Notes under the pieces: model-generated | The model's input: only the letters and a program-made list of their open reading frames with translations | What the model was told of the DNA's origin: nothing | Databases searched by the model: none | Part shown: positions 1 through 7,483 of the stretch, piece by piece | Layout of the letters: every line of letters begins with the position of its first letter | Position numbering within the stretch: the first letter of the stretch is position 1 | Source: Nostoc commune NIES-4072 | Lineage (GTDB): Bacteria; Cyanobacteriota; Cyanobacteriia; Cyanobacteriales; Nostocaceae | Direction: 5' to 3' | NCBI RefSeq assembly: GCF_003113895.1 | Contig: NZ_BDUD01000001.1 | Location: forward strand, 2,369,356-2,433,355 | DNA length: 64,000 nucleotides | Translations under genes and position numbers: made by a program

Positions 1-446
1 TAATTCACAATTGATATGAGAATGATGCTCTTACCTTGCTAACGTAATTCCTAATAATAGCGGTAAGCAGTTTGTAATAAGGACTTTAGTCCTTAATTTT
101 GAAGGGACTTCCAAATAAAAAATACTCAAAAAAGTAGCGGAAAAACTCTCTTTTCCTTATTCCTCTGTGTTCTCTGTGTCTCTGTAGTAACCTGCGGCAA
201 GCCGCTTTGCGTCTATATTTATTTGGATAGTTTAAACCATACTTAAATACAAGAAAGAAAAACGAACCACAAAGGACGCAAAGAACACAAAGAAAGAAAG
301 AAAGAAAAAGTTAAGAGGGTTTAGTGCAGTATCAAAAAACTTGATAGCGAAGTTTGACAGCTTGTCATTTGACTATAGCAGCGCATCAACTGACAATTAT
401 GGAGGATATCGTAGCGAATAAGCTGTCATTGGAGAGAGAACACGAA
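1..446. other. Intergenic region upstream of petJ with a dispersed repeat
   Basis: No convincing gene is seen here. Bases about 160-215 (tctgtgt/tctctgt runs ending tttgcgtc) and 264-300 (accacaaaggacgcaaagaacaca) are complementary halves of an inverted repeat of a kind that recurs elsewhere in the window (5323-5391, 44150-44240). A possible petJ promoter is TTGACT at 369-374 with an AT-rich -10-like stretch near 394-400; this is weak. An open frame runs upstream of petJ from 354, but a ribosome site and signal peptide place the real start at 447. Confidence 0.5.
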
Positions 447-782
447 ATGAAGAAAATTATTACAGTGATGCTGTTAGGCATAGCAATCTTCACCTTTGCC
501 TTCAGTAGTCCAGCTTTGGCAGCAGATGCTGTTAGTGGAGCTAAAGTATTTAGTGCTAATTGTGCCTCTTGTCATGCGGGAGGTAAAAATCTGGTTCAAG
601 CTCCGAAGAACCTGAAGAAGGAAGCTTTAGAAAAGTATGGTATGTACTCAGCAGAAGCGATTATCGCCCAAGTTACAAAAGGTAAAAATGCTATGCCTGC
701 TTTCGGTAGTCGTTTAAAAGCTAACCAGATTGAAGATGTAACAGCTTATGTGCTTTCACAAGCAGATAAGGACTGGAAGTAG
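447..782 (+). CDS. petJ: Cytochrome c6 (soluble c-type cytochrome, plastocyanin alternative)
   Basis: This encodes a precursor of about 111 residues. Residues 1-25 are a Sec signal peptide (MKK, hydrophobic core, then ALA before ADAV). The mature part begins [18 protein letters not shown] and carries one CxxCH haem site (CASCH); the distal ligand is probably the Met in KNAMPAFG, and the ending [11 protein letters not shown] is typical of cytochrome c6. The family carries electrons in the thylakoid lumen from cytochrome b6f to photosystem I or to terminal oxidase, often when copper is scarce. The ATG at 447 has GGAGAGAG about 9 bases upstream, which favours it over the frame opening at 354. 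A GC hairpin follows, so it is probably monocistronic. Confidence 0.93.
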   Translation: MKKIITVMLLGIAIFTFAFSSPALAADAVSGAKVFSANCASCHAGGKNLVQAPKNLKKEALEKYGMYSAEAIIAQVTKGKNAMPAFGSRLKANQIEDVTAYVLSQADKDWK

Positions 783-813
783 ACTAAAAGCTAACTTCAA
801 TAATTAAGAATTT

Positions 814-832
814 GCGGGGCTTTTTGTCCCGC
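814..832 (+). terminator. Probable petJ terminator
   Basis: A GCGGG/CCCGC stem encloses gctttttgt, and taatttta follows. It lies 31 bases after the petJ stop codon. The stem is short, so strength is uncertain. Confidence 0.55.
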
Positions 833-971
833 TAATTTTAAGATTGCCGAAATTCTTAAATAGGATGCATATACCAATTTTGGATTTTAGATTTTGAATT
901 TTGGATTAAGGTTTTTACAAAAAGACTGTTCCAAGAATATCAAAGAATACTCCCTATCCTCATTTGGTATT

Positions 972-1895
972 ATGAGTTATTTGTGGCGATTATTTCTCAG
1001 TGTAGTTATTGCTTTCCCGCTTAATTTTCTGACTTTACCTGCACATTCAGCACCTGTTTTAATTACCCCAATTACAGCAGGTGATTTATTAAAATTGGGT
1101 GTAGATAAGATGCGGCGGGGTAATTACCAGGAAGCAATAGAGAATTTTAACCAGGCAATTGACGTTGAGAAAGATTTTGCTGTAGCTTATAGCGATCGCT
1201 GTCTGGCTTATCTCCAATTACAAGATTACCATCAAGCTGTTACAGATTGTACTCAAGCCATAAATTTTGCACCCGATAACTTTGAGGCTTATCTAAACCG
1301 GGGAGTAGCACATTACAGACAAGGGGATTATCCAGGTGCTATTGTCGATCTTAATCGAGCCGTTGCACTTAAACCATCCGATTTTCGAGCTTACTACAAC
1401 CGAGGGCTAGCCCGTGCTGGGGATGGGAAAGACTCGGAAGCAATTCTTGACTTTAATTTGGCTTTAACTCAAATTCCCCGAATCAGCAACTTAATACTTG
1501 CAGATATCTATAATGACAGAGGTTTAGCGCATTTTGCCTTGCAAGATACCCAAGCAGCTATGCTCGACTTTAATCTAGCAATTCATCTCAATGCTAACGA
1601 TTATAGAGCGTACTTTAACCGGGCTTGTGCTTGCGGACGAAATGGAGATAACTTTGGTGCAGTGCGTGATTTTTCTCAAGTCATCAGACTTAACCCCAGT
1701 AATGCCCAAGCTTATGTTAATCGAGGAGTAGCTAACTATCGCTTAGGATATCATTTAGGAGCATTGTCTGATTTACAAAAAGCATCTAAGTACTTTGAAA
1801 ACCAAGGGAAAAAAGTTGCTTACGAAAAAACTCTAGATTTACTGAAGAGTTTGCGACAACAAATTTCGTCTGTAACGGAAATCGCTCTTTTCTAA
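972..1895 (+). CDS. Exported tetratricopeptide-repeat protein
   Basis: The product is about 307 residues from the ATG at 972. An N-terminal hydrophobic stretch (WRLFLSVVIAFPLNFL) ending in AHSA suggests a signal peptide, so the protein is probably periplasmic or in the lumen. The rest is a run of TPR units, recognisable by repeated AYxxRGxAxYxxGDYxGAxxDxxxAxxLxP patterns (for example NRGVAHYRQGDYPGAI, YYNRGLARAGDGKDSEAI, YVNRGVANYRLGYHLGAL), giving roughly seven repeats. TPR arrays are protein-binding scaffolds; the partner cannot be told from the sequence. The frame is open from 894, but the signal peptide fits the ATG at 972 best. No neighbour shares an operon with it. Confidence 0.8.
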   Translation: MSYLWRLFLSVVIAFPLNFLTLPAHSAPVLITPITAGDLLKLGVDKMRRGNYQEAIENFNQAIDVEKDFAVAYSDRCLAYLQLQDYHQAVTDCTQAINFAPDNFEAYLNRGVAHYRQGDYPGAIVDLNRAVALKPSDFRAYYNRGLARAGDGKDSEAILDFNLALTQIPRISNLILADIYNDRGLAHFALQDTQAAMLDFNLAIHLNANDYRAYFNRACACGRNGDNFGAVRDFSQVIRLNPSNAQAYVNRGVANYRLGYHLGALSDLQKASKYFENQGKKVAYEKTLDLLKSLRQQISSVTEIALF

Positions 1896-1907
1896 TAGTG
1901 ATAAGAG

Positions 1908-2836
1908 TTATACAGGGTATCCACCAGCTTGAAAAATCTGTTCGGGGGTTAGATTTAATTCGGGGAACAAAGGTGAGATAATGCGTTCCCCGGAGGGGTT
2001 GCCGCAGGCATCGCTACCTCGAAACTGGCTGACTTGGTATTCTCCATCAATTAAGGTGTAGAGGGAAACAGTTGGTTGTTTGGGGTTGCCAATAAATCGC
2101 CTACCGCCTAAAGCAGCATAGTCTACAATCCAGTATTCTGGAATGCTACAGCTTCATAGTCAGCAGCTTTTTTTAAATAATCATCACGCCAATTACTACT
2201 CACCCTTACGGGTTCGTCAGTTGCTTCAACGCGGGGAACCCGCGCAACGCACTGACTCACCAAAACAGTGCTGAGTGCCGAGTAACGAGTGCTGAGTAAA
2301 AAGTAAAATTAATTGCACTCAGCATATAGGGTCTGAATCCTTACAATTTATTTATGAAAAAAATAAAAATATTTTTTTTGAGACACGTAGTGCAAGAAAA
2401 AATACGTCCTTGTTTTCAATCCCCTAGTTTTAACTATGGGGTTATACTCAGCACTCAGCACTCAGTACTCAGCACTACTGAATACCTCAACTACTAAAGG
2501 TATTGATTCCGCTTGGCTTACAGTAGATTCTTTTTTCCACAGAGGTTCGTTTACTAAATTGGGGCGATTTAATATCAGCACATCTGGTGAGTAAGCAGAT
2601 TCATTTTCAGGCGGTTTGACTAATGCTGTTTTAGGTATGAAGTAGGGAAGATTTAAACGGATACACTCTCTAGTAACTTCAAAGGCTAAAAATCCAACTA
2701 CCTCTTCATGGTCGCCTGTTGGTTGGGACATTTCGACTATTACTCCATCATGTAATTCATAACGTTTTCCAGTGTTGTCAGGATATTTAGCAACGAATTC
2801 ATCGAATGTAACTAGTTTGCGTAAAGTTTGAACCAT
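1908..2836 (-). pseudogene. Uma2-family (DUF820) endonuclease-like gene, interrupted
   Basis: The first part (2836 down to about 2480) gives MVQTLRKLVTFDEFVAKYPD...YELHDGVIVEMSQPTGDHE...YSPDVLILNRP...IPLVVEV, the usual Uma2 N-terminus with its catalytic-core residues. The reading then runs into repeat DNA and stops at TGA. The family's C-terminus resumes about 270 bases on (2210 down to 1908): SNWRDDYLKKAADYEA, then, after a frameshift near 2147, IPEYWIVDYAALGG, RRFIGNPKQPTVSLY and a normal end IFQAGGYPV. The gene was therefore split by inserted DNA and also carries a frameshift. Uma2 proteins have a PD-(D/E)XK nuclease fold and are very abundant in cyanobacteria; their role is poorly known. 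This copy cannot make a full-length product. Confidence 0.8.
2266..2480. mobile_element. MITE-like element with imperfect terminal inverted repeats, inserted in the Uma2 gene
   Basis: The left end (2266-2298, starting cagtgctgagtgccgagta) and the reverse complement of the right end (2445-2480, starting cagtagtgctgagtactgag) match over about 33-36 bases made of repeated gtgctgagt units. The interior is AT-rich and non-coding. A second short repeat (GC-rich, gcggggaacccgcgcaacgc, 2231-2250) lies just outside the left end, so the insertion may be composite. No transposase is present, so any movement would need one supplied elsewhere. Confidence 0.6.
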
Positions 2837-3151
2837 AATTTATTGTCTTCTATTGTGTTTGCAAAGCTTCCAGTTTTCCCAATTCAGAAGCAGTAAATGA
2901 AGCTCTGCGTTTTCTCATTAGACTTGCAAGTAAAAATTGTTTTTAAAACTATAAAATTGTATCCATAAAAATTAGACATAATTCACGCAATTAAAAATTG
3001 CTATAGCCCTACTTAATCATTTTTGAACAACAAAATTATCCGAACTCTCAGAGAAATCGGGAATATAAGGCGGGGAAATATGACAGCGTGTCTTTTGACA
3101 TGATTTTACTATTACAGCAACAATACTACGTGGTGGCTGTTTTTAGTTGGT
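2837..3151. other. Intergenic region before the TonB receptor gene; nothing definite
   Basis: AT-rich DNA between divergent genes. I looked for a Fur-type box and for a cobalamin riboswitch core, since the next gene is a TonB-dependent receptor, and saw neither clearly. Confidence 0.4.
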
Positions 3152-5242
3152 GTGAAAGAGAACGTGAAAAAGGATTTTTTGTTGCTAACAGTTGCTTTAC
3201 CGAGTTTACTGATAGCGTCTCCTGGCTTTGCTGCTGAAAGTGAAATTAACCAGAGAAATACTGATACCGAAGTTATTTTAAATATTCCAAGTTTGAGTGA
3301 AATTGAGCTACCCGTTACTAATGCCGAATTATTAACTCAACAATCTGCACCGAATGAAGTTAATCCAGAAACAGAGCAAATTCCGAGCGATGATGCAGAC
3401 ATTTCTATAGAAGTAATTGCAGAACCAGATAACCTACCTCAATCTACTCCAACTTACGTAATTGATAAAGAAGAAATTCAAAAGCAGGGCGCTACAAGTT
3501 TAGCCGATATTTTAAAAAGAATGCCTGGTTTTGCGATCAATGATGTAGGTCATGGTGCAGATATTCACACAGGTACATACTACCGGGGAGCTTCAATTAA
3601 TCAGTCTGTATTTTTGATTAATGGCAGACCAATTAACAATAATGTCAACACTTATCATGGTGGAACTGACTTAAATAGCATTCCTGTAGAGGCTATTGAA
3701 CGAGTGGAATTATATAGCGGCACAGCCTCCGCTTTATATGGTTCTTCAGCCTTTGGAGGAGTTGTGAATATTATCACCAAGGAAGGTTATGGCAAACCTA
3801 AATTGAGCGCTAGTGCAGAATTCGGCTCATTAAGTTTAAATAATCAACAAGTAACTTATGGTGGTTCATCTAATAATGTCAAATATAACTTTAGCTTTGA
3901 AAGATTTTTTACAGATAACCGTTACCGCGTCCCTGTAGGTGCTGCTAATCGTGATGAACAAGGATTTTTATTCAATGCAGACACAGCTACAAGTACCTAC
4001 TTTGGTAGCATTGGAGTAGATTTAGATAAGAAAAATTCTTTGAATTTAGATGTTACTGCACTCAGCAGTCGTCGCGGTTTAATTTATTTTGGGTTCCCTC
4101 TCCAAAGAGATAGATTAGACCACGATGGTTTAAATGTCGGCTTATCTTGGAAAACTCGACTAGGTAATGGGGAAAGCTCTAATCTTACAACTTCAATTGG
4201 TTATAACCAAGATTATTTTAGCACTTATGGCCCTACAGGAGCATCATTTTATCGTAGAGGGTCTTTAGATACACAACAACTCACAGCCAGAGTCGATCAT
4301 GAGTGGAAAATTACTTCCAATAATAAGTTGCGTTGGGGATTAGATTTGAAAAATACCGATTTAATCGGTGATGTTTTGAGTACAGATCCTAATAGGATTG
4401 CCGAAAACGAAAAGGAAGATCGGAGTTTGTTCAATACAGCTTTATTTGCTGTCAATACTTGGAATATTAGCGATAATTTTCTGATAGATTTAGGGCTAAG
4501 GCAAACCTTTGATAGCCAATTTGGAAATTACCTCAATCCTAGTGTTGGGTTACGTTATGCTGTCACACCAATAGTAGCAGTGCGTGGAAGTTGGGCAGGG
4601 GCACAACGCAATCCTGGGTTAGATCAGTTGTATGTTTATGATACGGTTCATGGTTGGAGACCTAATCCTGATTTAAGCCCGGAAACTGGCTCTACTTGGA
4701 GTGCAGGAGTAGATGTAAATTTTTCTCAAAATCTAATTGGACAGTTTACTTACTTTGGTAGTAGTATAGGCGATCGCTTAGGAGTCATCGCCGGAAGATG
4801 GGAAAACATTGGATTAGTAGATACCAATGGTTTAGAAGCTGCTTTGCAATTAAGAATTGCTTCAGGCTGGTCAACTTTCCTCAACTATACTTATACAGAT
4901 GCTCAAATAAAAACAGGTACAGAGAGAGGTTTACAGTTAGGTTTAATTCCCTACTCTGTACTTCAAACTGGTGTAGGTTATGACAATGCAGGATGGCAGG
5001 CTAACTTATATGTTACTTACAATAGCGGCGCTCGTAGATCCATCTTCGCTAACTCTACTGACAAGCCTACAGATTTTGCACCATCTTTCGTGAATTTAGA
5101 TTTGACCGGTCGTATACCTTTAACTACCAATTTAGGATTGACAGTCTATTTAGAAAATCTACTCGGTGAGCAATATGAGCGAGTTAATCGCATCTATAGC
5201 CCTGGATTCACTTTTCGTGTGGGTTTAAGTGCCAATTTTTAA
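3152..5242 (+). CDS. TonB-dependent outer-membrane receptor
   Basis: This 696-residue protein has a signal peptide (KKDFLLLTVALPSLLIASPGFAA), a low-complexity linker, a plug domain at about residues 100-210 (TYVIDKEEIQKQGATSLADI, RIERVELY-like IERVELYSGTASALYGSSAFGGVVNIIT) and a 22-strand-type barrel ending in the outer-membrane signature LSANF. Such receptors import siderophore-iron, cobalamin or other scarce ligands using TonB/ExbBD energy. The plug is closest in style to the BtuB/FepA/CirA group, but the ligand cannot be read from the sequence. There is no AMIN domain, which many cyanobacterial siderophore receptors have, and no transporter gene beside it. The start is GTG at 3152; GTG at 3164, with agag just upstream, is equally possible and leaves the signal peptide intact. 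Confidence 0.88.
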   Translation: MKENVKKDFLLLTVALPSLLIASPGFAAESEINQRNTDTEVILNIPSLSEIELPVTNAELLTQQSAPNEVNPETEQIPSDDADISIEVIAEPDNLPQSTPTYVIDKEEIQKQGATSLADILKRMPGFAINDVGHGADIHTGTYYRGASINQSVFLINGRPINNNVNTYHGGTDLNSIPVEAIERVELYSGTASALYGSSAFGGVVNIITKEGYGKPKLSASAEFGSLSLNNQQVTYGGSSNNVKYNFSFERFFTDNRYRVPVGAANRDEQGFLFNADTATSTYFGSIGVDLDKKNSLNLDVTALSSRRGLIYFGFPLQRDRLDHDGLNVGLSWKTRLGNGESSNLTTSIGYNQDYFSTYGPTGASFYRRGSLDTQQLTARVDHEWKITSNNKLRWGLDLKNTDLIGDVLSTDPNRIAENEKEDRSLFNTALFAVNTWNISDNFLIDLGLRQTFDSQFGNYLNPSVGLRYAVTPIVAVRGSWAGAQRNPGLDQLYVYDTVHGWRPNPDLSPETGSTWSAGVDVNFSQNLIGQFTYFGSSIGDRLGVIAGRWENIGLVDTNGLEAALQLRIASGWSTFLNYTYTDAQIKTGTERGLQLGLIPYSVLQTGVGYDNAGWQANLYVTYNSGARRSIFANSTDKPTDFAPSFVNLDLTGRIPLTTNLGLTVYLENLLGEQYERVNRIYSPGFTFRVGLSANF

Positions 5243-5322
5243 CAAGGAGATTTTGCAAGGTAATTTCTAGATTATTAGAAATCATAAACTGCGTAGGTTG
5301 GGGAACCGCAAGGACGCACTGG

Positions 5323-5391
5323 CTTCTCTGTGACTCTGCGGTTTAAAAGTTATTGATTGAACCACAGAGGCGCAGAGAACACAGAGAAAAG
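5323..5391. repeat. Inverted repeat of the cctctgtg/cacagagg family
   Basis: The arm cttctctgtgactctgcggttt (5323-5344) is nearly complementary to aaccacagaggcgcagag plus aacacagagaaaag (5360-5391). It forms a long imperfect hairpin downstream of the TonB receptor gene and may act as a terminator. Related copies occur at 160-300 and 44150-44240. Confidence 0.6.
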
Positions 5392-5481
5392 ATAAAGACG
5401 ACGCACCGCCGTACAATATGGTGCGTTAGGCTAAAGCCTTAATGTACCCTACTTAAGATTTACTTTTAATCTAAAATTGAC

Positions 5482-5778
5482 ATGAGAGCCAGAATTGAAA
5501 ATAAAATACTTCTTATCCACCACGAAGATTTACCAGAGTTTAAGAAGGGTGGTTCGGTGGTGAGAAACTCTTATTTCTGGGCGCTACGTTCAATTGCTGG
5601 TAAGGCTACGCGTTATCGGGATTGGGAATACGAACCGGAGGTTTGGCTAGCGCTTTCACGAATGCTTTTGTCGTTCGCTGAATCTGGATATTTGGGTCTT
5701 AGAGAAACCTTGCTGGAGTTTCCTTTATCTCAAGGGGAAATTCCTAGTTTGCTGCGAGATGTATCCACTTTTGAGTAG
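5482..5778 (+). CDS. Small conserved-looking protein of unknown function
   Basis: This 98-residue soluble protein starts MRARIENKILLIHHEDLPEF and has an aromatic, charged middle (RYRDWEYEPEVWLALSRMLLSFAESG). It has no signal peptide, membrane segment or motif I recognise. The codon use (several HIP1-poor but ordinary codons) and the clean ATG support a real gene. It lies alone between a TonB receptor gene and a small secreted protein gene. No clear ribosome site is visible upstream. Confidence 0.55.
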   Translation: MRARIENKILLIHHEDLPEFKKGGSVVRNSYFWALRSIAGKATRYRDWEYEPEVWLALSRMLLSFAESGYLGLRETLLEFPLSQGEIPSLLRDVSTFE

Positions 5779-6058
5779 GGTTGCTGCCGCGAGTATCAAA
5801 AAATATGTAAAATATGCGCGATGCAAATAAGTGTTTCAGATGGGAGCTTGATATTTCATAAAGCGATCGCATTTGCTTGTTGAGCGATCGCCTTTCCTGC
5901 TGTAACTAATATTACATGAATAAAATAATGCTTGAACTCATCGGGCACTCAAATGAAGTTCAATCCGTCACGACTAGCCATCATACCCAAACTTTGGTTG
6001 AAGTAAGGGCAGTTGTAAGAAGACAATTAAAATACACCAGTTAGTGGAAGAAGATAAC

Positions 6059-6448
6059 GTGAAAATAGCGATTATTGCTAAAACATTACTTACATCTATA
6101 TGTTTGCTAGCTTTATTTGCCCCAAGTCAAGCATCAGCTCAACTGATACCGCAACCTTGGGTTTCAGTCGGTGGAAAAGATGGTGATGTAACTTATGCTG
6201 TAGGAGCTAGGGCTTTAAATTTTGGAGTTGAACTAGGAACTGGCCCTGATGGTGCTACAGGAGTAGATGTTTTAAAATTTATCAGCTTGCCTGTAATTTC
6301 ACCCTATGTAGGAGTTGGACTTTATTCAGAAGATAAAGGTGTCGCAGTTTCAGGTGGGGTTCAGGTAGGCGCTACTGATAACGTTTTTGTTGGTGCTGGT
6401 TACAATTCTATTCGTGGGTTTAACGGGCAACTGGGAATAAGATTTTAA
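6059..6448 (+). CDS. Small exported glycine-rich protein, possible outer-membrane beta protein
   Basis: The product is about 129 residues. The start is chosen at GTG 6059 because GGAAGAAG sits about 6 bases upstream and because this gives a clean signal peptide (VKIAIIAKTLLTSICLLAL ending ASA). The mature part alternates hydrophobic and small residues with many Gly (VSVGGKDGDVTYAVGARALNF, YVGVGLYSEDKGVAVSGGVQVG) and ends in GQLGIRF. An aromatic last residue and amphipathic strands suit a small beta-barrel or beta-sheet envelope protein. No family is recognised and no operon partner is visible. Confidence 0.6.
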   Translation: MKIAIIAKTLLTSICLLALFAPSQASAQLIPQPWVSVGGKDGDVTYAVGARALNFGVELGTGPDGATGVDVLKFISLPVISPYVGVGLYSEDKGVAVSGGVQVGATDNVFVGAGYNSIRGFNGQLGIRF

Positions 6449-6555
6449 TAGTTAAGTAAGTTAGCGAGAAAAATTCCATCTACATCTATGATGAAGTCTA
6501 ATTTTATTGACATAGTTGGAAATATTCTTGCCCACCTACTTAGTCCCATTCGATT

Positions 6556-7198
6556 TTAGCCTTTATACAAAGCACTCTGTTGCTTTTTGCCCTTGGTGGC
6601 TGAAACACCAATGAAAGCAATAAAAGTCATTAGACCTAAGACAGAGGTTGGTTCAGGAACGGATTGAATTCCAAAACTATCATCATAGTATGTGCGGAAT
6701 GTGTAATCATAATATGGGAATGATTTAAATCCTCTGTTTGCATATACTTGACCATTTGGATAAGGATTGTTAGTATCACCAGCGATCGCTAGATTACTGG
6801 GCGACTCAAATACGAGGAATAAAGTCTTATTGGGTGTAACAGCTACGGGGTTCCAGAATACTTCTGTCCACGCATCGGGAAACTGTTCGAGTGCTATACC
6901 AGTTCCTAAAACCTCTCCTCCAGCAATTCAACAAGGATATTTTAACGTCACCAACTGTTCCAATACCCTTTGTAAGTTTGATAGCAGCACCTGCAACATT
7001 ATTAGCCGTTGGTTTGAATGATTGTGCTAAGTCTGACTGCGAAAAATATGCCATGTTTACATTACTGCTAGACTGTTCTTGATCGATAAACAGTGCAGCA
7101 TTTGCCGACTTAGCTTCTAACCCAATAAAAGCAGCTGCTAATGCTGATCCAATAACAGCAACTGACAATTTTTTTACACTTTTGAAACTCAATACCAT
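6556..7198 (-). pseudogene. PEP-CTERM secreted protein gene with one frameshift
   Basis: Read from ATG 7198, the protein starts MVLSFKSVKKLSVAVIGSAL with a signal peptide ending ANA, then ALFIDQEQSSSNVNMAYFSQ. Near 6925-6930 the frame shifts by one base; the other frame continues IAGGEVLGTGIALEQFPDAW, EVFWNPVAVTPNKTLFLVFE and ends with a textbook PEP-CTERM sorting tail: VPEPTSVLGLMTFIAFIGVS followed by a Lys-rich end and stop at 6556. The span of 643 bases is 3n+1, as one shift predicts. PEP-CTERM proteins are exported and sorted by an exosortase. Either the gene is decayed or there is one sequencing error. The ATG at 7198 fits better than the TTG at 7219. Confidence 0.8.
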
Positions 7199-7483
7199 TG
7201 TTTTTACTTTTAAAGACAATTTTTTTGTCTTTTCGGTTATGTTACAGTATGCATATTAATATATACATGTAATCTTTAAAAAACTATTTAGGGAATTTAC
7301 ATAAACTTTATGAAAAAAGCTACTAGTATAGAAAACTTTAAGAATTAAAATTGATATGTGACAACAGTTACAAACATATATATAACGTTTATAAAAATTA
7401 TTTTTATATTTAAAGTAATGATGAAGTATATTATGATTTGATTAAAAAATTAAACATACAGGCAACAAAGAATATATAAGTAT

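Noticed and set aside
2900..3151. Cobalamin riboswitch or Fur box before the TonB receptor
   Set aside because: No B12-box core and no convincing Fur palindrome were found.
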